Assembly: GCF_000373905.1 (NCBI RefSeq)
Contig: NZ_KB892705.1
Location: 248,001-312,000, forward strand
Reading direction: 5' to 3'
Length of the DNA stretch: 64,000 nucleotides
Source: Mycobacterium sp. 155
GTDB taxonomy: Bacteria; Actinomycetota; Actinomycetes; Mycobacteriales; Mycobacteriaceae
Part shown: positions 9,764-18,829 of the stretch, one piece after another
Layout of the letters: the number at the start of each line of letters is the position of its first letter
Numbering within the stretch: position 1 is the stretch's first letter
The notes under the pieces: model-generated
The model's input: the letters and a program-made list of their open reading frames with translations, nothing else
Told to the model about the DNA's origin: nothing
Database searches by the model: none
Translations under genes and position numbers: made by a program

Positions 9764-11305
9764 CTAGTCGGCCGCCAGGAAGGCGTGCAGCTTGGCCACC
9801 GCCTGGTTGATGGTGAACGACGCGGCCTCCTGACGGGGCGGGAATTCCTTGAAGGTCTCCAGGAACTGCGTCACGATGGCCCCGGCGTAGAACGCGATGT
9901 AGTCGTGATCGAGCCACCAGTCGTAGTACGTATTCGACGTGATGTCGGCCCGCTCGTACGGGTCGGTGCGCAGGTTGTAGATCTTGGGCGCCCGTAGCGG
10001 TGTGAAGGGCTCCGCCCAGATCTGCAGCGTGCCCTGGCAGCGCTGCTCCTGAAAAACGACTTTCCAGTTGTGGAAACGTAATCCGAGTACGTCGCAGTCA
10101 TCGGAGAAGTAGATGAAGCCTTTGCGTGGACTCTCGTCGACTTCGCCGGTGAGATACGGCAGCAGGTTGAACGCGTCCAGGTGGACGTGGAAGTTTTTGT
10201 CCCCGACCGGATGTCCCGCCTTGAGCTTGTCGATGATGTCCGGCTCCCCGGCCGCGGCCAGGAAGGTCGGGAACCAGTCGTGGTGCTGGATGATCTCGTT
10301 GGAGATGGTGCCCGCCTTGATCTTTCCGGGCCAGCGGATCAGCTCCGGAATCCGGAAGGCGCCCTCCCAGTTGGTGTTCTTCTCGCTGCGGAACGGTGTC
10401 GTGGCGCCGTCGGGCCAGGTGTTGGCGTGCGGGCCGTTGTCGGTGGAGTAGATGACGATGGTGTCCTCGGCGATGCCCAATTCGTCGAGTAGGTCGAGCA
10501 GCTTTCCGACGTGACCGTCGTGGTCGATCATCGTGTCGTGGTACGGCGACTGCCAAACACCTGCCTGGCCAACCGATTCCGGCTTGGTGTGGGTCCGCAG
10601 GTGCATGTGGGTGGTGTTCATCCACACGAAGAACGGTGTGTCGGCGGCCACCTGGCGCCGGATGAAGTCGACGCACGCGTCGGTGGTGTCGTCGTCGATG
10701 GTTTCCATCCGCTTCTTGGTCAGCGGTCCGGTGTCCTCGATGCGCTGCTTGCCCACCGGACCGTACTTCGGATCGTCGGGTTCGGTGGAAACCTCATCGG
10801 TGGCCCAGGAGTGGATCACTCCGCGCGGCCGCTGCAGGTCGGCCAGGATCGGAAACTGTTTCTTCTTCGGGTAATCCGGGAGCTCGGGTTCCTCTTCCAC
10901 GTTGAGGTGGTAGAGGTTGCCGAAGAACTCGTCGAACCCGTGCACGGTCGGCAGGTACTTGTTGAGGTCGCCGAGGTGATTCTTGCCGAACTGCCCGGTG
11001 GCGTAGCCGAGCGGTTTCAGGCATTCGGCGATTGTCGGATCCTCGGCCTGCAGCCCGACGTCGGCGCCTGGGAAGCCGACCTTGGAGAGGCCCGTGCGGT
11101 AGACGCTCTGCCCGGTGATGAATGCCGAACGGCCCGCCGTGCAACTCTGTTCGCCGTACGCGTCGGTGAACAGCATGCCTTCCCTGGCCAGGCGATCGAT
11201 ATTGGGTGTCTGATACCCCATCAGCCCCATGCTGTAGCAGCTCAGGTTGCTGATCCCGATGTCATCGCCCCAGATGACCAGGATGTTCGGTTTGCCGTTC
11301 GGCAT
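9764..11305 (-). CDS. Type I arylsulfatase, CTAGR motif (copy 1)
   Basis: A 513-residue sulfatase that hydrolyses sulfate esters. It starts MPNGKPNILVIWGDDIG, which carries the metal-binding Asp pair at residues 14-15. The modification site is Cys55 in SCTAGRS, with Arg59, and the distal metal-binding stretch is IYSTDNGPH near residue 305. The (C/S)-X-(P/A)-X-R consensus tolerates Ala at the third position, so this should be an FGE substrate. There is no signal peptide, so it is probably cytoplasmic. It begins three bases after the stop of copy 2 and is clearly a tandem duplicate of it. Confidence 0.9.
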   Translation of the reverse strand: MPNGKPNILVIWGDDIGISNLSCYSMGLMGYQTPNIDRLAREGMLFTDAYGEQSCTAGRSAFITGQSVYRTGLSKVGFPGADVGLQAEDPTIAECLKPLGYATGQFGKNHLGDLNKYLPTVHGFDEFFGNLYHLNVEEEPELPDYPKKKQFPILADLQRPRGVIHSWATDEVSTEPDDPKYGPVGKQRIEDTGPLTKKRMETIDDDTTDACVDFIRRQVAADTPFFVWMNTTHMHLRTHTKPESVGQAGVWQSPYHDTMIDHDGHVGKLLDLLDELGIAEDTIVIYSTDNGPHANTWPDGATTPFRSEKNTNWEGAFRIPELIRWPGKIKAGTISNEIIQHHDWFPTFLAAAGEPDIIDKLKAGHPVGDKNFHVHLDAFNLLPYLTGEVDESPRKGFIYFSDDCDVLGLRFHNWKVVFQEQRCQGTLQIWAEPFTPLRAPKIYNLRTDPYERADITSNTYYDWWLDHDYIAFYAGAIVTQFLETFKEFPPRQEAASFTINQAVAKLHAFLAAD

Positions 11306-11308
11306 CGG

Positions 11309-12859
11309 TCAGTCCTTCGCCAGGTACTCGTGCAGCTTCTCGACGATCTGGTCGACGCTGAAGCTGGCCGGTGGGTGCCGCGGCGGGAACTCCTTGAATG
11401 TGTCGAGGAACTTCGCGGCCATGGCGGTGGCGTAGAAGATGAAGAAGTCGTGCCGGAGCAACCACTCGTAGTAGGTGTTGGACGTGATGTCGGCGTACTC
11501 GTACGGGTCGGTGCGCAGGTTGAAGATCTTGGGCACCCGCAGCGGGGTGAACGGGTTGGCCCAGATCTGCAGGGTGCCCGGGCAGCGCTGCTCGGCGAAC
11601 ACGATCTTCCAGTTCTCGAATCGCAGCGCCAGCAGTTCCGCGTCGTCGGAGAAGTAGAAGAACCCGCGCCGGGGGCTGGTCTCCACCTCACCGGTCAGGT
11701 ACGGCAGCAGGTTGTACCCGTCGATGTGGACCTGGTATTCGGTCTCGCCGTCGGCCCCGGCCTTGTGGCCCGTCTTGAGCTTCTCCGCGATATCGGGATC
11801 ACCCGCGGCGGCCAGCAGTGTGGGCAGCCAGTCGTGGTGCTGGATGATCTCGTTGGACACCGTGCCCGCCTTGATCTTTCCGGGCCAGCGGACCAGTTCC
11901 GGAATCCGGAAGGCGCCCTCCCAGTTGGTGTCCTTCTCGCTGCGGAACGGCGTGGTTCCGGCGTCCGGCCACGAGTTGCGGTGCGGGCCGTTGTCGGTGG
12001 AGTAGATGACGATGGTGTCCTCGGCGATGCCGAGTTCGTCCAGCACGTCGAGCACCGTGCCGACGTTGCGGTCGTGATCGATCATCGTGTCGTGGTAGGC
12101 CGACTGCCACAGCCCGGCCTGACCCCGGCTTTCCGGCTTGGTGTGGGTGTAGAGGTGCATATGCGTGAAGTTGCACCACACGAAGAACGGATTTCCCTCG
12201 GAATGCTGGCGCTTGATGTAGTCGACGGTGGCATCGGCGATGTCCTCGTCGATGGTCTCCATCCGCTTGGTGGACAGCGGCCCGGTGTCCTCGATGGTCT
12301 GCTTGCCGACCGGACCGAACTTCGGGTCGTCCGGTTCGGTGGACACCTCTGTGGTGGCCTTGCACTTCAACACGCCGCGCGGCTTGGCCAACTGGTAGAG
12401 GCGCGGGTAGCGGTCCTCGTGCGGGTAGTCGAAGTTCTCCGGCTCCTCCTCGGCGTTGAGGTGATAGAGGTTGCCGAAGAACTCGTCGAAGCCGTGCACC
12501 GTCGGCAGGTACTTGTTCAGGTCGCCGAAATGGTTCTTGCCGAATTGGCCGGTGGCGTAACCGAGTGGCTTGAGCAACTCCGCGATCGTCGGATCCTCGG
12601 CCGCCCACCCGATGTCGACGCCGGGCACGCCAACCTTGCTCATGCCGGTGCGGTACACGCTCTGGCCGCTGATGAACGCCGCACGGCCCGCGGTGCAGCT
12701 CTGTTCGCCGTAGGAGTCGGTGAACCGCATGCCCTCGTCGGCGATGCGGTCGATGTTGGGTGTGCGATAGCCCATCAGGCCGTCGCTGTAGCAGCTGAGG
12801 TTGCTGATCCCGATGTCGTCACCCCAGATCACCAGGATGTTCGGCTTTCCGTTTGGCAT
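11309..12859 (-). CDS. Type I arylsulfatase, CTAGR motif (copy 2)
   Basis: A 516-residue paralogue of the next sulfatase, sharing its first 20 residues and the same CTAGR site (Cys55). It differs mainly in loop regions such as the insert with HKAGADGETEYQVH near residue 365. The start ATG at 12859 is preceded by GAGGGGG; reading upstream to 13138 would run into the divergent DUF1876 gene and adds non-family sequence. First gene of the sulfatase-HAD-FGE operon, so the promoter should lie in 12860-13031. Two similar enzymes probably differ in substrate. Confidence 0.9.
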   Translation of the reverse strand: MPNGKPNILVIWGDDIGISNLSCYSDGLMGYRTPNIDRIADEGMRFTDSYGEQSCTAGRAAFISGQSVYRTGMSKVGVPGVDIGWAAEDPTIAELLKPLGYATGQFGKNHFGDLNKYLPTVHGFDEFFGNLYHLNAEEEPENFDYPHEDRYPRLYQLAKPRGVLKCKATTEVSTEPDDPKFGPVGKQTIEDTGPLSTKRMETIDEDIADATVDYIKRQHSEGNPFFVWCNFTHMHLYTHTKPESRGQAGLWQSAYHDTMIDHDRNVGTVLDVLDELGIAEDTIVIYSTDNGPHRNSWPDAGTTPFRSEKDTNWEGAFRIPELVRWPGKIKAGTVSNEIIQHHDWLPTLLAAAGDPDIAEKLKTGHKAGADGETEYQVHIDGYNLLPYLTGEVETSPRRGFFYFSDDAELLALRFENWKIVFAEQRCPGTLQIWANPFTPLRVPKIFNLRTDPYEYADITSNTYYEWLLRHDFFIFYATAMAAKFLDTFKEFPPRHPPASFSVDQIVEKLHEYLAKD

Positions 12860-12905
12860 GGCGCCCCCTCGCAGCGGATCAAGTAGCGGATCAACCTGTG
12901 CCCGT

Positions 12906-12919
12906 CGGACTTTATGCGC
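12906..12919 (+). promoter_or_regulatory. Weak DosR-like half palindrome
   Basis: The sequence CGGACTTTATGCGC keeps the left half GGACTTT of the DosR consensus but only two of the right-half C positions. It lies in the divergent interval between the sulfatase operon and the DUF1876 gene, 113 bases upstream of the latter's ATG. It is noted because the DUF1876 protein Rv1738 of M. tuberculosis is DosR controlled. Chance occurrence is quite possible. Confidence 0.25.
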
Positions 12920-13031
12920 TGCGGGACGGCAGCGGTGCGGGTTGGGCACTGTGACAGCGAAATTTACGAGAATGTCCACTCTGGCGTTGCGCACCGCGAT
13001 GGCGCACCCTGTAGTACGGAGGTTGATCGAC

Positions 13032-13307
13032 ATGTACGAAAAGGATCTGTCTAGCAAGTGGTTCGTCGAAATCGAGTTCTCCGAAGACGACATCCACACC
13101 CACGCCTCGGTACACGCACAACTGCGCGATGGCACCATCGCGACTACCGGTGATGCCTACCGCAATCCCAAAGACCCGAGCGCACCGATGGTCGGCGAGG
13201 AGATCGCGGCCGCCCGTGCTCTCATCGCACTGGGTACCGAGCTGCTGCAGCTGGCGTCGTCGCGGATCGAGCAAAGCACCCACCATCCGGTGCATCTGTA
13301 CCGCTGA
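13032..13307 (+). CDS. DUF1876 protein (Rv1738/Rv2632c family)
   Basis: A 91-residue cytoplasmic protein starting MYEKDLSSKWFVEIEFSEDD and ending with the family tail IEQSTHHPVHLYR. The centre holds DPSAPMVGEEIAAARALIALGTELL, matching the conserved core of Rv1738 and Rv2632c. Rv1738 resembles ribosome hibernation factors structurally and is induced by hypoxia. The ATG at 13032 was chosen because the homologous region starts there; an in-frame reading extends far upstream without similarity. Convergent with the 3beta-HSD gene, with two bases between stops. Confidence 0.8.
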   Translation: MYEKDLSSKWFVEIEFSEDDIHTHASVHAQLRDGTIATTGDAYRNPKDPSAPMVGEEIAAARALIALGTELLQLASSRIEQSTHHPVHLYR

Positions 13308-13309
13308 GA

Positions 13310-14398
13310 TCAGGCGAGTGTCGGCTGCCTGCTCAGCTCGGCCTCCATCTGCCGGAACAAGTCAACGTAGTACGGCAGGCAGTGGACCATCGCTTGCTGC
13401 GTGGTGAACAACGGCTCGTATCCCAGATCACGCTTGGCTTTGGCGATCGAGAAGGAGTTGTTCAGGTAAAGCCGTTCCACGGCAAGGGGTTCGATCAACG
13501 GCTCGGGAATGCCGAACGTGAAATGCAGCCGCTGCCACAGTGTCATGGCTTTGTGTACGAGCCGGCCCGAAACCCGGACGTTGGGGAGTGTGCGCCCGCA
13601 TGCCGCGATCACCGGGCGGGCGAACTCGAACATATTGACCGGATCGCCGTCGTTGATGAAATACGCCTGGCCGGGGGCGGTGCCACCGGGCGCCAGATGT
13701 TCGGCGGCCAGGATGAAGCCGTGGATCAGGTTGTGGACGTAGGAGTTGTCCAGCTTGACGTTCTTGTTGCCGACGAGCACTTTCACATGACCGGCCAACA
13801 CGCTCTCGAACACCTTGCGGAACATGGTCTGATCGCCGCGACCCCAGATGCCGCTGGGGCGGATCGAACAGGTGAGCATGCCATGTTTCCCGTTCTGGCT
13901 GAGCACGAACTCTTCGGCCACGACCTTGGTCTCTGTGTACAGGTCGTTGAACCGCCAGGTGTACGGCATGCTCTCGTCACCGTTGACGATGTTCTGACCA
14001 CCCATCACCACGCTGTTGGACGCGGTGTAGATGAATCGGTCGACATCCGCTGCCTGCGCTGCGTGCACAAGGTTCTTGGTGCCCTCCACGTTCACGGCGA
14101 AGCTCCGTTGCCGGTACTCGTCGGTGACTGACGCGCCACCCAGCAGATCGATGACGGCCGCGGTGTGAAACACCGTGTCGATGTTTCCGACAGCTGCGGC
14201 GACTGTGTGCGGATCGCGGATGTCACCCTGCAGAACCTCCAGGGCGGGGTGCTCGGTGAGCGGCGACGGTGCGCGATCGAAAGACCGCACGGTATATCCG
14301 CGATCGAGCAATTCGGTCACCAGGTTGGCACCGACGAAGCCGGAGCCGCCGGTTACGAGGACGCGTCCGAGTTCGGTCTTGAGAGATGCGGCACCCAT
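13310..14398 (-). CDS. 3-beta-hydroxysteroid dehydrogenase/isomerase family protein
   Basis: A 362-residue extended short-chain dehydrogenase. It has the NAD-binding motif VTGGSGFVGANLV at about residues 15-27, the acidic cofactor-selecting residue in SFDRAP, and the catalytic YTETK (Tyr and Lys near residues 155-159). In mycobacteria the homologue Rv1106c oxidises cholesterol to cholestenone. The gene neighbours xseB/xseA exactly as Rv1106c does. Start ATG at 14398. Confidence 0.88.
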   Translation of the reverse strand: MGAASLKTELGRVLVTGGSGFVGANLVTELLDRGYTVRSFDRAPSPLTEHPALEVLQGDIRDPHTVAAAVGNIDTVFHTAAVIDLLGGASVTDEYRQRSFAVNVEGTKNLVHAAQAADVDRFIYTASNSVVMGGQNIVNGDESMPYTWRFNDLYTETKVVAEEFVLSQNGKHGMLTCSIRPSGIWGRGDQTMFRKVFESVLAGHVKVLVGNKNVKLDNSYVHNLIHGFILAAEHLAPGGTAPGQAYFINDGDPVNMFEFARPVIAACGRTLPNVRVSGRLVHKAMTLWQRLHFTFGIPEPLIEPLAVERLYLNNSFSIAKAKRDLGYEPLFTTQQAMVHCLPYYVDLFRQMEAELSRQPTLA

Positions 14399-14462
14399 GG
14401 CGGAAAGTATAAATGAAACGTGTTCTAATATCGACTAGATTTCGGTGAGGCCGCTCGCCGGA

Positions 14463-14675
14463 TCAGTCGTTGTCGCCGTCTCGGTCGGCCAATGCCCGCT
14501 CGACTCGCTGGCGGGCTCCGGCTAAGTGTTCTTCGCATCGTTTTGCCAGTGCTTCGCCTCGTTCCCACAGTGTCAGCGAAGCATCGAGATCGAGGCCCCC
14601 CTGCTCGAGTTGCTGCACCACGGCGATGAGTTCGTCGCGGGCCTCTTCGTACCCCATCTCACTAATGGTCTTCAT
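14463..14675 (-). CDS. xseB: Exodeoxyribonuclease VII small subunit
   Basis: A 70-residue subunit that assembles on XseA to form the exonuclease degrading single-stranded DNA to oligonucleotides. It shows the helical-pair family sequence [43 protein letters not shown]. The ATG at 14675 (MKTISEMGY) is preferred over a TTG at 14690; it overlaps the xseA 3' end by 14 bases, giving translational coupling that should balance subunit amounts. Confidence 0.93.
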   Translation of the reverse strand: MKTISEMGYEEARDELIAVVQQLEQGGLDLDASLTLWERGEALAKRCEEHLAGARQRVERALADRDGDND

Positions 14676-15924
14676 ATGGATCTTCCTCAATACTTCCTTC
14701 GATGCCGTCGCTCACGGCCGTGACCACACCATCGGCCACCCGGACTCGCAACCGGGTTCCGTCCGGCGCGTCGCCAACCGAACGCAACACCACCGGCGTG
14801 CCCGAAGCGGGCACAGCCTGCACCACCGCGTAGCCGCGGGCCAGCGTTGCTGCCGGGCCCAGTGTGCTCAACCGGGCTGACAGGTGCCGGATCGTGTCGC
14901 TCTCGGCGCTGATCAATCGAGTGACGTCGCGCTGCATCGTGGCACGGGCCCGCTGGATCTCCTCGCCACGAGTCGACAAATCGGCCAGCGGCTGGGCCAG
15001 CACCGGGCGGCTGCGCAGCTGTTCCAGGAGGTGTTGTTCGCGATGTACCCAGTTGCGTAGCGCGCGAGCACTGCGCCTGCGCTGGTCGGCGACCAGGGCT
15101 TGTTCTGCGGCCGCGTCGGGCACGATGCGCTTGGCGGCGTCGGTGGGTGTGGCAGCACGCAGATCGGCGACCAGATCGCACAGCGGGTTGTCCGGCTCGT
15201 GGCCGATCGCGCTGACCACCGGTGTGCGACAACCGGAGATGGCCCGGCACAGCGTCTCGTCGGAGAACGGCAGCAGATCTTCGACGCTGCCGCCGCCGCG
15301 GGCCAGCACGATGACATCCACGTCGGGGTCCGCGTCGAGGGCCGCGAGGGCCTCGACGATCTGCGGTACCGCGTTGGGGCCCTGCACGATGGTGTTGCGG
15401 ATGGCGAACTGCACGGCGGGCCAGCGCCCGGTGGCGACTGTGGTGACATCGTGCTCGGCGGCCGACGCGCGTCCGGTGATCAGTCCGATGGTGTTGGGCA
15501 GAAAGGGGATTGGTCGCTTGAGCCGTGGGTCGAACAACCCTTCGGCCTCCAGCAGGCGGCGCAGCCGGTCGATACGGGCCAACAGCTCGCCGATTCCGAC
15601 GGCGCGAATCTCGCTGACGCGCAACGAGAATGAGCCACGGCCGGTGTAGAAGCTGGGTTTGCCGCAGATGATCACCTGCGTACCCTCGGCCAGCTTGACC
15701 GGGGCATTGCGCACCAGATCACGGGGGCAGGTGAGAGTCAGCGACATATCGGCGGCCGGATCACGCAGCACCATGAACACCGTTTTGGAATCCGGGCGAA
15801 CCTTCAGCTCGGTCAGCTGCCCTTCGACCCACACCGCGCCGAGCCGGTCGATCCACTTGGCGACGCGGGTGGCGACGGCGCGCACCGGCCAGGGGTTCTC
15901 CGGTGACTGGCCGGGTTCAGTCAC
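14662..15924 (-). CDS. xseA: Exodeoxyribonuclease VII large subunit
   Basis: Catalytic subunit, 420 residues. It has an N-terminal OB fold (about residues 15-110), then the nuclease domain with [36 protein letters not shown] and [13 protein letters not shown] coiled-coil-like Arg/Glu-rich stretch follows at about residues 265-350. The GTG start overlaps the stop of the upstream gene by four bases (GTGA), and its own 3' end overlaps xseB, so the three genes form one coupled operon. Confidence 0.95.
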   Translation of the reverse strand: MTEPGQSPENPWPVRAVATRVAKWIDRLGAVWVEGQLTELKVRPDSKTVFMVLRDPAADMSLTLTCPRDLVRNAPVKLAEGTQVIICGKPSFYTGRGSFSLRVSEIRAVGIGELLARIDRLRRLLEAEGLFDPRLKRPIPFLPNTIGLITGRASAAEHDVTTVATGRWPAVQFAIRNTIVQGPNAVPQIVEALAALDADPDVDVIVLARGGGSVEDLLPFSDETLCRAISGCRTPVVSAIGHEPDNPLCDLVADLRAATPTDAAKRIVPDAAAEQALVADQRRRSARALRNWVHREQHLLEQLRSRPVLAQPLADLSTRGEEIQRARATMQRDVTRLISAESDTIRHLSARLSTLGPAATLARGYAVVQAVPASGTPVVLRSVGDAPDGTRLRVRVADGVVTAVSDGIEGSIEEDPYEDH

Positions 15925-16502
15925 TTCGCGGTCGCGCGGGTGATCCTGTTGGTGAGCAGCGTGACGAACGGGGCCCGGGCCTGGCCGGCTTCCTCATAGG
16001 CCAGCAGTGCCTCCAGATCCGCGACGCGCAGCGAACTGAGCCGAGCCCGCAACTGCGCCAGCGTCAGGGAGTCGTAGTCCACCTCGTCGACGATCGCGGG
16101 AGCGGTGCCCATCGCCGCCGGTTCCGGTGCAGCGGCACGGCCATTGCCGGAATTGACGCCTGCCGGCGGCTCGCCCATGCTGTACAGGGCAAACCGGCCT
16201 TCGGTGCGGCGTTCGCCGTCGGTCTGCTGCGTGGGGACTTGGTCGGGCCCGGTGTCCAGGTCCTCGTCGAAAGTGGCCCACTCGGGCTGTTCGTCCTTGG
16301 GCGGAAACAGCTGATCGAGCACTTCGTCACCCTTGATGACCAGTTCGGCGAGGTTCTGCTGCAAGTGCATGACAAGGTTGGCGGCCTGGCTGGCCACGGT
16401 CATCGGGTACATGAGAATGGTGTGAGGGAGCCTGCGGGTTTCCTCGATCGCAGTTACCGCCGCGCCTACGAGTAGCCGGACCCCATACGGTGCAGTTCCC
16501 AT
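15921..16502 (-). CDS. Lipid droplet-associated protein family (Rv1109c type)
   Basis: A 193-residue protein starting [28 protein letters not shown]. The N-terminal 70 residues form a hydrophobic/amphipathic stretch, a disordered Ala/Pro/Gly middle follows, and the C-terminal helical end is [29 protein letters not shown], a form seen in membrane-surface-binding proteins. Mycobacterial homologues at this locus are annotated as lipid-droplet-associated. The ATG at 16502 was chosen over a TTG six bases upstream. It diverges from ispH with 53 bases between starts and is coupled to xseA. Confidence 0.75.
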   Translation of the reverse strand: MGTAPYGVRLLVGAAVTAIEETRRLPHTILMYPMTVASQAANLVMHLQQNLAELVIKGDEVLDQLFPPKDEQPEWATFDEDLDTGPDQVPTQQTDGERRTEGRFALYSMGEPPAGVNSGNGRAAAPEPAAMGTAPAIVDEVDYDSLTLAQLRARLSSLRVADLEALLAYEEAGQARAPFVTLLTNRITRATAK

Positions 16503-16555
16503 GGGCAACAGACTACGGCTGGCTCACGCGCAGCGGCTCCCCGTACCCTGGTGAC

Positions 16556-17557
16556 ATGCCGCCAACAGTGAATATGGGTATCCCGGGTGCTTCCAGCTCG
16601 GTGAGTTCCGGTGCTGCCGGCAAGCGTGTCCTACTCGCTGAACCGCGCGGTTACTGCGCCGGCGTCGATCGCGCTGTGGAGACCGTCGAGCGGGCACTCG
16701 AGAAGCACGGCGCGCCTGTATACGTGCGCCACGAGATCGTGCACAACGTGCACGTGGTGCAGACACTGGCCAAGGCGGGTGCCATCTTCGTCGATGAGAC
16801 CGATGAAGTGCCCGAAGGCTCCATCGTGGTGTTCTCCGCGCACGGGGTGGCGCCGACGGTGCACGAGACGGCCGCCGCTCGCGACCTCAAGGTCATCGAC
16901 GCCACCTGCCCGCTGGTGACCAAGGTGCACAACGAGGCCAAACGGTTCGCCCGTGACGACTACGACATTCTGCTGATCGGCCACGAAGGCCACGAGGAAG
17001 TGATCGGCACCGCCGGTGAAGCGCCCCAGCACGTCCAGCTCGTCGACGGTCCCGACTCGGTGGACAACGTCCGCGTCCGCGACGAGGACAAGGTGATCTG
17101 GCTGTCGCAAACCACGCTGAGCGTTGACGAGACCATGGAAACCGTGCAGCGGCTGCGGGAGAAATTCCCCAAGCTGCAGGATCCGCCGAGCGACGACATC
17201 TGCTACGCCACCCAGAACCGCCAGGTTGCGGTCAAGGCGATGGCACCCGAATGCGAGCTGGTCATCGTTGTCGGCTCGCGTAATTCGTCGAACTCGGTGC
17301 GGCTGGTCGAGGTGGCGCTGGGCGCCGGCTCCCGGGCGGCCCACCTGGTGGACTACGCCGAGGACATCGACCCGACCTGGCTGGAGGGCGTCACCACCGT
17401 AGGTGTGACCTCCGGGGCGTCGGTGCCCGAGGTCCTGGTCCGCGGTGTCCTGGAGTGGCTTGCCGACTACGGCTACGACACCGTGCAGCCGGTCACCACA
17501 GCCAACGAGACGCTGGTGTTCGCGCTACCACGGGAGATCCGCGCACCGCGCCGCTGA
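16556..17557 (+). CDS. ispH: 4-hydroxy-3-methylbut-2-enyl diphosphate reductase
   Basis: Terminal enzyme of the MEP isoprenoid pathway, reducing HMBPP to IPP and DMAPP with a [4Fe-4S] cluster. Of 333 residues, the three cluster cysteines are visible in [21 protein letters not shown] and CYATQNRQ, with the substrate residues HEGHEE and SSNSVRLVE. The ATG at 16556 is used because the family-specific region starts shortly after; an ATG-like upstream reading to 16490 overlaps the divergent gene. Equivalent to Rv1110 (lytB2) by position. Confidence 0.95.
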   Translation: MPPTVNMGIPGASSSVSSGAAGKRVLLAEPRGYCAGVDRAVETVERALEKHGAPVYVRHEIVHNVHVVQTLAKAGAIFVDETDEVPEGSIVVFSAHGVAPTVHETAAARDLKVIDATCPLVTKVHNEAKRFARDDYDILLIGHEGHEEVIGTAGEAPQHVQLVDGPDSVDNVRVRDEDKVIWLSQTTLSVDETMETVQRLREKFPKLQDPPSDDICYATQNRQVAVKAMAPECELVIVVGSRNSSNSVRLVEVALGAGSRAAHLVDYAEDIDPTWLEGVTTVGVTSGASVPEVLVRGVLEWLADYGYDTVQPVTTANETLVFALPREIRAPRR

Positions 17558-17563
17558 GCGCGT

Positions 17564-18745
17564 TCAGCCGTCGTATTCCCAGGTGTTGTCGCGGTCGGGC
17601 GATGGCCGCCGTCGGCTCCGGTACTCCTTGTGACCGTCCTCGTCCTCGGCGCCGCGGTACCGCACCCGCGATACCGGGTGGTGGGATGCGTTGCCGTTGC
17701 GAGTGGGTGGCGCTTCGTACGGGTCCTCAAAAGGTTGATAGTCGTCGAAACGACGGCGACGTGGCTGGCGGTCGTGCGCCGTCGCGGTGCGCCGTTCAGG
17801 CGGGGGCTGTTTGCGGGGTTCTCGCGGCTGGGCGCGCACGCGCCGGCGGGCGTCGGCCGGTGGGACCAGCGGCGGCTCCGAGGCTCGTGGTGCCCTGGCC
17901 CGGCGCGGCCGCTCGGCGATCGGCTCACCGAACTCATCCAGCAGCGGACGGCTGGGACGTGAGCGTGGGGGAGTGGCTCGCTTGGTCGCTCTGCGTTCGG
18001 CGGCGGCGTCCTCGGTTGCCTCGGGCCGTCGCCGCCTCGGCGGCTCGGTGCGGTGAGGTCGCTCGGCGCGGTCCGGGCGTCCGGCTCGGGTCTGACGGTG
18101 AACCTGCTGCGAACGATCTGCGCGACGCCGACGGGGCGTCGGCTCGTCATCGGAATCCGGCGCCGGCGATCGCCGTGTCACGGGTTTGCGGACCAGTAGT
18201 CCCGACAGCTTCGCTGTGACAGCTGCCACAATTCCGGTCCTGGCCAGCGTGGCGATCGGTTTTCGGGTCTTGGACGTCTCGTTCTTCTCGGTCTTGTTGG
18301 CGCTGTCCCGGGTCATGAGGGCGAAGTACCAGCGTGCCAAGCCGATCAACAACACCGCGGCCGCGGTGAACAACATCAGCGGAAAACGTTCGATCAACGG
18401 ATATCCGCAGTTGATGGCCACGTCTTTCACGCCGCCCAACTGGCCGCCGTGGAACAGGAAATATGACCCGGGCACCGCCACGAACAGGATCAGCGGAGGT
18501 TGGATGACCGCGGTGAACACTCCGGACTGCCGCACGGCGAGGACCGCGGCCAGACAGCCCAGCGCGTAGCAGACGGCGAAGACGGTACTGAGTTCTCGAT
18601 CACCCGATCCGGCGTCGAAAGCGAAGCCGATCGCGGTAGCCGTCACGGCCAGCAGCACAGCACCCCACCACGGCAGACCTGGCCATTTGGGGTACACAGA
18701 GCGATGGTCAGCCGGCACTGCCGACTGTGCGCGCTGTCCTGACAC
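17564..18745 (-). CDS. DUF6542-type membrane protein with long basic tail
   Basis: A 393-residue protein. The first 150 residues hold four hydrophobic helices (for example AVLLAVTATAIGFAF and LMLFTAAAVLLIGLARWYFA). The remaining 240 residues are extremely rich in Arg, Pro and Glu (repeated PRRRR, RPRRARAPR) and should be disordered and cytoplasmic. The layout matches Rv1111c, located between ispH and ychF in M. tuberculosis. Function is unknown; the basic tail could bind nucleic acid or acidic lipid. Start is GTG. Convergent with ispH, with six bases between stops. Confidence 0.75.
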   Translation of the reverse strand: MSGQRAQSAVPADHRSVYPKWPGLPWWGAVLLAVTATAIGFAFDAGSGDRELSTVFAVCYALGCLAAVLAVRQSGVFTAVIQPPLILFVAVPGSYFLFHGGQLGGVKDVAINCGYPLIERFPLMLFTAAAVLLIGLARWYFALMTRDSANKTEKNETSKTRKPIATLARTGIVAAVTAKLSGLLVRKPVTRRSPAPDSDDEPTPRRRRADRSQQVHRQTRAGRPDRAERPHRTEPPRRRRPEATEDAAAERRATKRATPPRSRPSRPLLDEFGEPIAERPRRARAPRASEPPLVPPADARRRVRAQPREPRKQPPPERRTATAHDRQPRRRRFDDYQPFEDPYEAPPTRNGNASHHPVSRVRYRGAEDEDGHKEYRSRRRPSPDRDNTWEYDG

Positions 18746-18829
18746 AGGTAGACCGTACCGGCTTCATCGCACCGCGTGCTGCCAGCACGCGCTGGCGTGC
18801 CTCCGACACTCTGGCAGACTGTGGTTCCT

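Noticed and set aside
10511-12886. A 791-codon plus-strand open frame across both sulfatase genes
   Set aside because: It is the antisense shadow of two high-G+C sulfatase genes; composition is Val/Arg/Gly-rich without motifs, and the minus-strand frames carry complete sulfatase motifs and start sites.
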